Of a stretch of 64,000 bases of DNA, positions 8,813 through 16,530 are shown piece after piece. Where the stretch lies: positions 38,344 through 102,343 of the forward strand of contig NZ_JAAVUR010000018.1 of the NCBI RefSeq assembly GCF_018449545.1, in the 5' to 3' direction. The stretch is from Granulicella sp. dw_53. Lineage in GTDB: Bacteria; Acidobacteriota; Terriglobia; Terriglobales; Acidobacteriaceae. The notes beneath the pieces were generated by a model. It was given only the letters and a program-made list of their open reading frames with translations. It made no database searches and was not told where the DNA came from. Each line of letters begins with the position of its first letter. The first letter of the stretch is position 1. The translations under genes were made by a program, and so were the position numbers.

Positions 8813-10228
8813 ATGAGATTCGAACTCTTCATAGCTATGCGGTATCTGCGGGCGAAGCGGCGGCAAGCCGTCGTGGGAGTGATTACTGCGATCAGTGTGA
8901 TCGGCGTAGCGGCGGGAGTGGCTTCGCTGATTGTCGCGCTTGCAATTACGAACGGCATGCGGCGTGACCTTCAGGAGCGGCTCGTCGGCTCTACTGCGCA
9001 CGTCGACTTGATGCGAGTAGCCGGGGATGGAATACGCGACTGGCGTCCTTTGCTGGCGAGGCTTCGGAAGATTCCACATGTGACGGCGGCGGCACCGGGA
9101 TTGTATGGGCAAGTGCTGATATCGCGAGGCGCGCGAAGTGGCGGAGGCCTGATCAAAGGTGTGATTCCTGCAGACGAACGGACCGTAGGAGATCTGTTGC
9201 AGGGAGTAGTGATGGGGACGGCAGCGGGACTGGAGCCGCTGAATCTACGAAGCGAGAGAGGAAGACAGTCCACTCCGCGCGGGGCAGCCTCCCCCGCTCC
9301 TCCCAAGGCGCATGGAAGACAGCCTGCGGAAGAGCAGCAGGTAAGCGAACTAGGGGACGTCGCAGTGAGGGACGACAGCGCGGCGAACGCCGAAGCCCAG
9401 CTCCAGGCCGAAAAGGTGATGGAGCTTGCTGCGGCTGTACCGCCAATCGTAATTGGCAAAGACCTGGCGGAGACCATCGGGGCTAGTGTGGGCGATACTC
9501 TGCTGGTAACGAGCCCCCAAGGCGAATTGACGCCGCTGGGACTGGTGCCGAGATATCAGCGGTTTCAGCTCCAGGGGATCTTCAAGTCGGGATTTTATCA
9601 GTACGACTCGAGCTACACGTTTCTGCGGCTGGCGGATGCGCAACGGCTGTTCAACGAGCCGGATCTGATCTCGGTAATCAGCTTCAAGGTAGATGATCTG
9701 TACCACGCCGACCGCGTGGGACGGGAGATCGAGAAAGCCGCCGGCCCAGGGTTCCAAACGACCAACTGGATGGAGCAGAACCGGGAGTTGTTCCGGGCGC
9801 TGAAGCTGGAGCAGGTGGTGACATTCATCGTGCTGGCGCTAATCGTATGCGTGGCAGCATTAAATATTTTGATTGCCCTCACCATGATGGTCATGGAAAA
9901 GACCCGCGACATCGCGGTGTTAATGAGCTTTGGCGTGACAGCATCGCAGGTGAGACGGGTGTTTCTGTTGCAGGGACTACTGATCTCTGTGATCGGGACC
10001 GTGCTCGGCATGGTGTTGGGGTACGGGCTGAGTTGGGCGGGCGGCCACTATCGTTTTATCCGGTTGGATGCGGCGGTCTACTCGATCGACTATCTTCCCT
10101 TTGCGCCGAAGTTTGTCGATGCAGTGATAGTGGCGGCAGTATCGCTGGGAGTAAGTTTGGTGGCTACCCTTTATCCGAGCGGAAGCGCGGCCAAGGTGCT
10201 GCCGGCGGAGGCCTTGCGCTATGAATAA
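8813..10228 (+). CDS. LolC/LolE-family ABC transporter permease (lipoprotein release)
   Basis: A 471-aa permease with an N-terminal membrane helix (about 20-45) after 'RYLRAKRRQA', a large periplasmic domain, and three C-terminal helices including 'VVTFIVLALIVCVAALNIL' and 'LISVIGTVLGMVLGYGLSW'. 'MEKTRDIAVLMSFG' is the conserved cytoplasmic coupling region of the LolCE/MacB/FtsX class. The family moves lipoproteins from the inner membrane towards LolA. At about 140-200 the periplasmic domain carries a low-complexity Pro/Ala/Gln/Glu-rich insertion that explains the extra length over the usual ~410 aa. It works with the LolD-like ATPase encoded just downstream. Confidence 0.85.
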   Translation: MRFELFIAMRYLRAKRRQAVVGVITAISVIGVAAGVASLIVALAITNGMRRDLQERLVGSTAHVDLMRVAGDGIRDWRPLLARLRKIPHVTAAAPGLYGQVLISRGARSGGGLIKGVIPADERTVGDLLQGVVMGTAAGLEPLNLRSERGRQSTPRGAASPAPPKAHGRQPAEEQQVSELGDVAVRDDSAANAEAQLQAEKVMELAAAVPPIVIGKDLAETIGASVGDTLLVTSPQGELTPLGLVPRYQRFQLQGIFKSGFYQYDSSYTFLRLADAQRLFNEPDLISVISFKVDDLYHADRVGREIEKAAGPGFQTTNWMEQNRELFRALKLEQVVTFIVLALIVCVAALNILIALTMMVMEKTRDIAVLMSFGVTASQVRRVFLLQGLLISVIGTVLGMVLGYGLSWAGGHYRFIRLDAAVYSIDYLPFAPKFVDAVIVAAVSLGVSLVATLYPSGSAAKVLPAEALRYE

Positions 10229-10670
10229 AGCCAGACTGAAATATATGGAGTTAGCGCCCGAAGGTCTCTCGAAAATGACGGCCCTGGAGCACTATCTGAA
10301 CAACGGAACAGGGTTAGAACCTTCGTTGTTGGGGATGATTCGGCTGCGAGCCTCCTTGATGAATGGTTGCGAGTACTGCATTCACCTACACGCGGCAGAG
10401 TTGCGAAAGCTCAATGAGACGGCGGATCGGATCGACAAAATTACGGACTGGCGCGGCACGGATCTTTACACCCAGCGGGAGAGGGCAGCCCTGGCTTGGA
10501 CCGAGGCGCTGACCGACATACAGGACGGGCATGCGCCAGACGCTCTCTATGATCAGGTGCAGGCGCACTTCACGGAGGTAGAGACAGTGAATCTAACCCT
10601 GGTGGTCTCCACCATCAACGCCTGGAACCGAATAGCCATCGCGCTGGGATCACACTCGCACCGAGGTTGA
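10221..10670 (+). CDS. Carboxymuconolactone decarboxylase / AhpD-like protein
   Basis: A 149-aa protein with the AhpD-type redox motif 'GCEYCIHLHAAELRK' (Cys50, Cys53, His57). In characterised homologues this motif reduces peroxides or partner peroxiredoxins. It overlaps the permease gene by 8 bases and is followed 79 bases later by the lolD-like gene, so it sits inside the transporter operon. That placement may be simple co-expression; a role in lipoprotein transport is not implied. Confidence 0.85.
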   Translation: MNKARLKYMELAPEGLSKMTALEHYLNNGTGLEPSLLGMIRLRASLMNGCEYCIHLHAAELRKLNETADRIDKITDWRGTDLYTQRERAALAWTEALTDIQDGHAPDALYDQVQAHFTEVETVNLTLVVSTINAWNRIAIALGSHSHRG

Positions 10671-10749
10671 GTCTGAACAGGAGAGCGCTTCCCCTGACCT
10701 TGGAATTACAAAATGGGATATTCAGCGAGATTATAGGAAGAGGATCGAG

Positions 10750-11511
10750 ATGACTGCGCTAAATGATGGGACGAACGAGTACGGACTGGAGCCGTTTCCC
10801 CCGGGCACGGTGCGATCTGTCGCACTGCGGGCGGAGAAGCTTACGAAGACCTATCCGGCCGTCGCGGGGGCAGCACGGGGAGAGGTCGAGCTATTTCGCG
10901 AGTTGGACCTGACCGTTTTCGCCGGGGAGATGGTGGCGATAGTCGGGGAGAGCGGAGCAGGTAAAAGCTCCCTGCTGCATCTGCTGGCGGCGCTGGACAA
11001 GCCTACGGCGGGAGAGGTCTGGTTCGGGGAAGACCGATTAAGTAGTATGTCGGCGCGGCAGGCGTCGGAATTTCGCAACCGGCGGGTCGGGTACGTCTGG
11101 CAATTCCACTATCTATTGCCGGAGTTTACGGCGCTGGAAAACGTCGCTATGCCCTTGTTGGCTCGGCAGATGGAGCGCAAAGGCGCGATGGAGCAGGCGC
11201 AGGTCTGGTTGGAGCGCGTAGGGCTGGCCGGACGGGAGGAGCATCGTTCCGGGGAGTTGAGCGGTGGCGAGCAGCAGCGGGTGAGCCTGGCAAGAGCCCT
11301 GGTCACGGAACCCGAGGTGCTGCTGGCGGACGAACCGACTGGTGATCTGGACGGAAAGACCGCCGAGGCGGTATTCGGCCTGATACAGAAGTTGCATGCA
11401 GATCATGGGCTTACGAGCGTCATGGTGACGCATAATCTGGAATATGCCGGAAGATGCCATAGAATCCTTCGTCTTCGTGAAGGAAAGCTCGTAGAAGCAA
11501 AGGATTTGTGA
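10750..11511 (+). CDS. lolD: ABC transporter ATP-binding protein, LolD family
   Basis: A 253-aa ATPase with Walker A 'GESGAGKSS' (about residue 75), Q-loop 'YVWQFHYLLPEFTALENV', signature 'LSGGEQQRVSLARAL' and Walker B 'VLLADEPTGDLD', then H-loop 'MVTHN'. The LLPEFTALENV stretch is typical of the LolD/MacB/FtsE group. An N-terminal extension of about 25 residues precedes the normal start 'LRAEKLTKTYP'. The ATG at 10750 follows AGGAAGAGGATCGAG. It energises the permease encoded upstream. Confidence 0.9.
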   Translation: MTALNDGTNEYGLEPFPPGTVRSVALRAEKLTKTYPAVAGAARGEVELFRELDLTVFAGEMVAIVGESGAGKSSLLHLLAALDKPTAGEVWFGEDRLSSMSARQASEFRNRRVGYVWQFHYLLPEFTALENVAMPLLARQMERKGAMEQAQVWLERVGLAGREEHRSGELSGGEQQRVSLARALVTEPEVLLADEPTGDLDGKTAEAVFGLIQKLHADHGLTSVMVTHNLEYAGRCHRILRLREGKLVEAKDL

Positions 11512-11598
11512 GCATCAGCGATTTGCGTCTGATTTGCACATGGTGCATCCAATCGAAATTGATGTACTGTATGCATAACTTTTGGTGCGCTTTCACCC

Positions 11599-11627
11599 TT
11601 GACCCATTGGGATTAGACTGGAATAGG
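11599..11627 (+). promoter_or_regulatory. Possible sigma-70-type promoter upstream of clpC
   Basis: TTGACC at 11599-11604 is followed after 17 bases by AATAGG at 11622-11627, about 150 bases before the clpC start. The -35 is good and the -10 is weak (3 of 6 matches). The rest of the 266-base gap before clpC shows no gene and no CIRCE-like inverted repeat. Confidence 0.25.
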
Positions 11628-11777
11628 ACTGGTAGTACGTGGATGGCGCCCTCGCTGTCTGGGAGCGGCCTTAGGGTTTCGGGAAAGAGCTTCAGACCGG
11701 GACGTGTACGGGACTAACGGTTGGCGGCGCTGGAGCCGGGATTGGCCTGGCGAAGTGGTCGTCTAGTAAGGGGGAAC

Positions 11778-14246
11778 ATGTTCGAACGCTATACGGAGAA
11801 GGCGCGACGCGTGATTTTCTTTGCGCGTTATGAGGCCAGTCAGTTTGGGTCGCCTTATATCGAGACCGAGCATCTATTGCTCGGACTGCTGCGGGAGGAC
11901 AAGGCGCTTACGAACCGCTTTTTGCGGTCGCACGCGTCGGTGGAATCGATACGGAAGCAGATCGAAGGGCATACGACGATTCGGGAGAAGGTCTCGACCT
12001 CGGTCGACCTGCCCCTCTCGAACGAGTGCAAGCGCGTGTTGGCCTATGCTGCTGAGGAGGCAGAGAGGCTCTCGCATAAACATATTGGGACGGAGCATCT
12101 GTTGCTCGGACTACTGCGCGAGGAGAAGTGTTTTGCCGCAGAGATTCTGACCGAGCGCGGGCTGCGTCTACCGGCGATCCGCGAAGAGTTGCAGCGGACC
12201 ACGCAGGAGAAGGCGCCTGCCGCGCAGGGTGGCAAGGGAGGACGCAGCGAGCAGAGCATGCTGGCGGAGTTCTCACGCGACCTGACCCAGAGCGCCATGG
12301 ATCAGCAACTCGATCCGCTCGTTGGCCGCGATACCGAAGTCGACCGAGTGATCCAGATCCTGTGCCGCCGGACGAAGAACAATCCAGTGCTGATCGGCGA
12401 ACCGGGTGTCGGCAAGACAGCGATCGTCGAAGGACTAGCGCAGAAGATCGCAGACGGCGAGGTACCGAGCTTCCTGGCTGACAAGCGAGTATTGGCTCTG
12501 GACCTTTCACTGATCGTGGCCGGAACAAAGTATCGCGGCCAGTTCGAGGAGCGGTTGAAGACGATCATGAAGGAGCTGATGGAGAACCAGAACTCCATCG
12601 TGTTCATCGACGAGCTGCATACGCTGGTAGGCGCAGGTTCGGCGGAGGGTTCGCTGGATGCAGCGAATATCCTGAAGCCGGCGTTGAGCCGCGGCGAGAT
12701 CCAATGCATCGGTGCGACGACTCCTGCGGAGTACCGGAAGTCGATTGAGAAGGATCGCTCGCTGGAGCGGCGCTTCCAGGCCGTGAAGGTTCCTCCTCCG
12801 AACGAAGAGGATGCGATCAAGATCATCATGGGGATCAAGGACAAGTATGAGAAGTTTCATGCTGTCAGCTACACGGATGAGGCAATCACCTTCTCCGTAA
12901 CGCACTCCAGCCGATATATCCCAGACCGTTTCCTGCCGGATAAGGCGATCGACCTGATCGACGAAGCTGGCGCGAGGGTTAAGCTGCGTCAGACTTCCCT
13001 GCCCGAAGAGCTGACGGAGGTCCAGAAGCGGATCAAGTTCATCGTTCACCGCATGGAGAACGCCATTGCGAATCACGAGTTCGAGAAGGCTCGATTCTAC
13101 TCGGACGAGGAGCGCAAGGAGCGGGAGAACCTACGGGCGCTGCGCGACAAGTATCACCTGGATGATTCCTCCGCGGGCATCGTGACGCGCGAGGACATCG
13201 AGGACGTCGTGAGCCGTTGGACCGGCGTGCCGATCAACTCTCTGAAGGAAGAGGAGATGCAGCGGCTGCTGCGGGTCGAGGAAGAGCTCCACAAGCGCGT
13301 GATCTCGCAGGAGAAGGCGATCTCAGCGCTGGCGCGGGCGATTCGCCGGTCGCGAGCTGGTCTCAAGAATCCTGCACGGCCGATCGGCAGCTTCCTGTTC
13401 CTGGGACCGACTGGCGTCGGCAAGACCGAGATGGCTCGTACGCTGGCTCAGTTCCTCTTCGGAAGCGAGAAGGCGCTGATCCGGTTCGATATGTCGGAGT
13501 TCATGGAGAAGCACTCCGTGAGCAAGCTGATCGGTTCGCCTCCGGGCTACGTCGGCTACGAAGAGGGCGGTCAGTTGACGGAGCGTGTGAAGCGCAATCC
13601 GTACTCTGTGGTCCTCCTCGACGAGATCGAGAAGGCACATCCCGATGTCTTCAACCTGCTGCTGCAGGTCTTTGAAGACGGGCAGTTGACGGATGGTCTG
13701 GGCAACACGGTCGACTACAAGAACACGATCATCATCATGACCTCGAATATTGGGGCCAAGCATCTGCAGAAGCGGCAAGGACTGGGCTTCCAAAGCGAGA
13801 AGGAAGACATGGTGCTGGACAAGATGGAAGAGCTGGTTCGGGGCGAGGTGAAGCGCACCTTCAATCCGGAGTTCCTCAACCGTCTGGACGAGATCATTAT
13901 CTTTACCTCCTTGCTGGACTCGGACCTGATGCAGATTCTCGAGCTGCTGGTACAGCAGTTGAACGCCAACCTGGTGCACAAGGCGATCACGATCTCTGTG
14001 ACCGACGACGCGAAGCGCTGGATCCTGGAGAAGACGGCCTCAGACCGCACCTACGGTGCTCGTCCGTTGCGCCGCGCTCTGCAGCGGTTCATCGAAGATC
14101 CGCTGTCGGAGGCTTTGATCGGCGGTGGAATCGTGCAGCGGCCAGCGTTCATCGAGGTCTACATGGAGAACAACGCGCTGTTCTACCGGCCGATCGCTTC
14201 GGATGGCGAAGAGAAGATGGCAGGTCTCGCACTCTCCGCGGTATAG
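11778..14246 (+). CDS. clpC: ATP-dependent Clp protease ATP-binding subunit ClpC
   Basis: An 822-aa Hsp100 unfoldase. The ATG at 11778, after AAGGGGGAAC, begins 'MFERYTEKARRVIFFAR', the normal start of the family; the frame extends further upstream but lacks a better start. It has a double Clp-N domain (about 1-145), a first AAA+ module with 'GEPGVGKTAIVE' (about 209), a UVR-like middle segment near 430 and a second AAA+ module with 'GPTGVGKTEMAR' (about 545). It should feed unfolded proteins to ClpP (gene at 18.1 kb). A strong terminator follows, so it is probably monocistronic. Confidence 0.95.
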   Translation: MFERYTEKARRVIFFARYEASQFGSPYIETEHLLLGLLREDKALTNRFLRSHASVESIRKQIEGHTTIREKVSTSVDLPLSNECKRVLAYAAEEAERLSHKHIGTEHLLLGLLREEKCFAAEILTERGLRLPAIREELQRTTQEKAPAAQGGKGGRSEQSMLAEFSRDLTQSAMDQQLDPLVGRDTEVDRVIQILCRRTKNNPVLIGEPGVGKTAIVEGLAQKIADGEVPSFLADKRVLALDLSLIVAGTKYRGQFEERLKTIMKELMENQNSIVFIDELHTLVGAGSAEGSLDAANILKPALSRGEIQCIGATTPAEYRKSIEKDRSLERRFQAVKVPPPNEEDAIKIIMGIKDKYEKFHAVSYTDEAITFSVTHSSRYIPDRFLPDKAIDLIDEAGARVKLRQTSLPEELTEVQKRIKFIVHRMENAIANHEFEKARFYSDEERKERENLRALRDKYHLDDSSAGIVTREDIEDVVSRWTGVPINSLKEEEMQRLLRVEEELHKRVISQEKAISALARAIRRSRAGLKNPARPIGSFLFLGPTGVGKTEMARTLAQFLFGSEKALIRFDMSEFMEKHSVSKLIGSPPGYVGYEEGGQLTERVKRNPYSVVLLDEIEKAHPDVFNLLLQVFEDGQLTDGLGNTVDYKNTIIIMTSNIGAKHLQKRQGLGFQSEKEDMVLDKMEELVRGEVKRTFNPEFLNRLDEIIIFTSLLDSDLMQILELLVQQLNANLVHKAITISVTDDAKRWILEKTASDRTYGARPLRRALQRFIEDPLSEALIGGGIVQRPAFIEVYMENNALFYRPIASDGEEKMAGLALSAV

Positions 14247-14270
14247 CTCGACGTGAAGTGAACCCTGAAG

Positions 14271-14300
14271 TGCCCCGGCTGTTTGCCGGGGCATTTTCTT
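14271..14300 (+). terminator. Rho-independent terminator of clpC
   Basis: TGCCCCGG (14271-14278) pairs exactly with CCGGGGCA (14286-14293) around a 7-base loop and is followed by TTTTCTTT. Confidence 0.9.
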
Positions 14301-14336
14301 TGGGATAAGGTGGAGCGCGGAGGCTTGAGACGCTCA

Positions 14337-14783
14337 ATGGACCGACGGGAGTTTGCGGGAATGATGCCGGCGATGCTGGCGATGGCTGCGATTGGAACGC
14401 AAGAGGCGAAGGGTCAAGGGAAGGCTGGTTCCCTGCCGACGATTGCTTCAGGAGTTTTTAAACCTGGGCCTGCCAAGGTGGCCGGGGAGAAGCGGGTTTC
14501 TCACAGTTATGTGAGCGGGATGCTGGCAGCGGGCAATCTGCGGTTGGAGATGCATGAGACGACGCAGGAGGCAGGAGCTCCGCATGAGCCGATTGGAACG
14601 CATCTGCACAACGAGTTGTGGCTGGTACGCGAGGGCACCGTGGAGCTGACGACCAATGGAGTGGTCCGACGGATGGAGGCTGGCGACGTTGGGATCTGCG
14701 TGGCGGGCGACAAGCACTTCATCCAGAACGTCGGCTCTACGCAGGCGACTTATTTCGTGGTGACAGTCGGACCGCCGGAATAG
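14337..14783 (+). CDS. Cupin-domain protein with Tat-like signal peptide
   Basis: A 149-aa protein if started at the ATG at 14337 ('MDRREFAGMMPAMLAMAAIG'). The twin arginine plus hydrophobic run suggests Tat export. The frame opens further upstream, but that part overlaps the clpC terminator. The body is a single cupin with 'GTHLHNELWLVREGTVEL' (metal-binding His and Glu) and the second motif 'GDVGICVAGDKHFIQN'. Exported folded cupins with bound metal fit Tat export. The substrate is unknown. Confidence 0.8.
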   Translation: MDRREFAGMMPAMLAMAAIGTQEAKGQGKAGSLPTIASGVFKPGPAKVAGEKRVSHSYVSGMLAAGNLRLEMHETTQEAGAPHEPIGTHLHNELWLVREGTVELTTNGVVRRMEAGDVGICVAGDKHFIQNVGSTQATYFVVTVGPPE

Positions 14784-14800
14784 TTTTTGGATTAAATAGG

Positions 14801-14826
14801 AACGGCCCGCGACTTGGCGGGCCGTT
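14801..14826. terminator. Hairpin between convergent genes (possible bidirectional terminator)
   Basis: AACGGCCCGC (14801-14810) and GCGGGCCGTT (14817-14826) are exact inverted repeats with a 6-base loop. They lie between the cupin gene (+) and the YtxH gene (-). No long T-run follows on either strand, so termination is likely but not certain. Confidence 0.6.
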
Positions 14827-14848
14827 CCTGCTGAACACCGATGCGTTC

Positions 14849-15145
14849 TTAGACGAGAGCCTTGGCCGATTTGACCGCGACAGCCGCCATATCACCGGCT
14901 TTGTCCACTACGGACTCGACCTGCTCCCGTGTACGTTTGACGGCCTTTTGCGCTTCGTTGCTGAGGCGCTCCGCTTGATCCTTGAGGTAATCGCCGGCCT
15001 CTTCCAGGTAGTCGCCTGCGTCTTCTACTCCCTTGCGAAGCTGCTTGCGGGTCTTTGCGCCGGTCTGCGGAGCATAAAGTAGGGCAACTGTGGCCCCGGC
15101 GACGACGCCGACTCCGAAAGCGAACCAATAATTCTTTGCACTCAT
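14849..15145 (-). CDS. YtxH-like small membrane-anchored protein
   Basis: A 98-aa protein with an N-terminal membrane helix 'FAFGVGVVAGATVALLYAPQ' (glycine-rich, ending LYAPQTG as in YtxH/general-stress proteins). A long charged helix follows, with repeated 'AGDYLEEAGDYLKDQAERL' heptads likely to form a coiled coil. In other bacteria such proteins are stress-induced; no enzymatic role is known. It is upstream of nothing obvious and stands alone. Confidence 0.75.
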   Translation of the reverse strand: MSAKNYWFAFGVGVVAGATVALLYAPQTGAKTRKQLRKGVEDAGDYLEEAGDYLKDQAERLSNEAQKAVKRTREQVESVVDKAGDMAAVAVKSAKALV

Positions 15146-15268
15146 GCGAAATACCTCGTGCTTGATTTGTGCTTCTATGAACTTTCGATTCGCATCGAGC
15201 AGGATTGGTTGTTCTTAGCAGGCATCTCCGGAGCGCATCTGGTCCCAGATTCGCGTGATTTTCACGCT

Positions 15269-15985
15269 TCAGACTTTGAGGCCTGCGAGTTCGCGGGCTC
15301 GCAGGAAGACTCTGGTGAACATCGGACGGTCGAGACGTCCGGTGTTGGTGTTGCGCAGGGAGGGGTGGTAGCAGCCCAGGAGGCGAATGCCGTTGGGCAG
15401 GAGGTACTCCGCGCCGTGGGTGAAGGTGTAGTCGGATCGCTTCGCGATGAGACCTGTGTGGAGCAGATGCGCGAGGTAGCCGTCCCAGGCGATCTTCCCG
15501 AGGCAGACGACGACGCGGACGCGAGGCAAGGCGGAGACCTCGGCGGCGAGGTGCTCGGAGCAGTTGCGAATCTCCTGCGGGTGAGGCTTGTCGCCTGGCG
15601 GAGCGCAGCGGACGACGGAGGCGATCCAGGCGTGGCGGAGCTTGAGGCCGTCCTCGCGGGAGACTCCCAGAGGCTTGTTGGCGAGGCCGAGCTCGTGCAG
15701 GATCGGGTACATGAAGTTGCCTGAACCGTCGCCGGTGAAGGGGCGGCCGGTGCGGTTGGCTCCGTGGGCGCCGGGGGCGAGTCCGAGGATCAGGATGCGG
15801 GCGCGTGGGTCTCCGAAGCCGGGAACGGGCTTGGCCCAATAGATCTCGTCCTGATAGGCACGGCGGCGGGTCTCGCCGATTCCCCGGCAGTAGTCGCGGA
15901 GGCGGGGGCATCGCTCACAGGTGACGATAGACTGGTGGATCTGCTGGAAGTGCGGCGGCGTGGATGGACTCAAGGGAACGGACAT
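15269..15985 (-). CDS. Uracil-DNA glycosylase, family 5 (UdgB)
   Basis: A 238-aa glycosylase from the ATG at 15985; the longer frame to 16129 has no support. Motif A 'GLAPGAHGANRTGRPFTGD' and motif C 'HPSLRNTNTGRL' are those of type-5 UdgB enzymes, which lack the usual catalytic Asp/Asn and remove uracil and hypoxanthine from DNA. Four cysteines (the first pair in 'CERCPRL', others near 'VVRCAPP' and 'IRNCSE') fit the Fe-S cluster of families 4 and 5. AAGGGAG abuts the ATG, which is closer than usual, so the start is slightly uncertain. Confidence 0.9.
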   Translation of the reverse strand: MSVPLSPSTPPHFQQIHQSIVTCERCPRLRDYCRGIGETRRRAYQDEIYWAKPVPGFGDPRARILILGLAPGAHGANRTGRPFTGDGSGNFMYPILHELGLANKPLGVSREDGLKLRHAWIASVVRCAPPGDKPHPQEIRNCSEHLAAEVSALPRVRVVVCLGKIAWDGYLAHLLHTGLIAKRSDYTFTHGAEYLLPNGIRLLGCYHPSLRNTNTGRLDRPMFTRVFLRARELAGLKV

Positions 15986-16530
15986 CTCCCTTGATGATAG
16001 CGGTCCACCGGGAGTACCGCTCCGTAGGCACCCCCCTCCCCCCGTCTTTTTGGTTAAAGTCCTGAAAATAAGCGGATTGCCTGTGGACTTCCAAGTACAG
16101 ATTTTCAAAGATCTTTTTAGGCCAAACATTGCCTGGCCTGGTTACCGAAGATTTCTTCTACTAAAAAACTAAGCGTTGGAGCGCTTTTTTTACTCTAGTT
16201 CTATTTTATTGGACCGGCAATAACTAAAGTGCCACTTTTCTTTGCCTCTATTTGATTTGTTTTCATCTACTTCCCTCAATTGAGGTCTTGACAGCGCCTT
16301 TTGCTGGTGTTTTTCGCGTGAAGGGCGATAAGTGTTCACCGGTTGGGATTTAGAGTTCGTCTCAAAGCGGGGACGGTAAAAGTACGGCGGGGAGGAACGT
16401 CTGTGGAATGACAAACAAAGAGCGGTTTGACCCTGCACAAGCAAGACTCGTACAGTGAGTAGTGAGGCGCACTGTGCGCGGGCCGCTTTGTACAGGCCGC
16501 GCGCCCCTACTCCCGCGAACCCTGGAAGGC
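15986..16530. other. Intergenic region upstream of tig
   Basis: These 545 bases hold no convincing gene. The middle (16150-16270) is AT-rich and carries one copy of a roughly 95-bp element on the minus strand (listed separately). A -35-like TTGACA lies at 16288-16293 on the plus strand, but I see no matching -10. The tig promoter therefore cannot be placed. Confidence 0.5.
16199..16293 (-). repeat. Intergenic element, copy 1 (pairs with 41309-41416)
   Basis: On the minus strand this reads TGTCAAGACCTCA, then ATGAAAAC, then the core AAAGTGGCACTTTAGTTAT and ATAAAATA. The same ordered blocks occur on the plus strand at 41309-41416. It is followed by a small hairpin (AGCG...CGCT) and TTTTTT at about 16180-16163, as copy 2 is also followed by a hairpin. 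It is likely a dispersed intergenic repeat or a small-RNA-type unit; no protein frame is shared by both copies from the same ATG. Confidence 0.5.

Noticed and set aside
11508..11717. A 69-codon frame starting at GTG in the last codons of lolD
   Set aside because: No ribosome site, no recognisable content, and it lies across the probable clpC promoter region.
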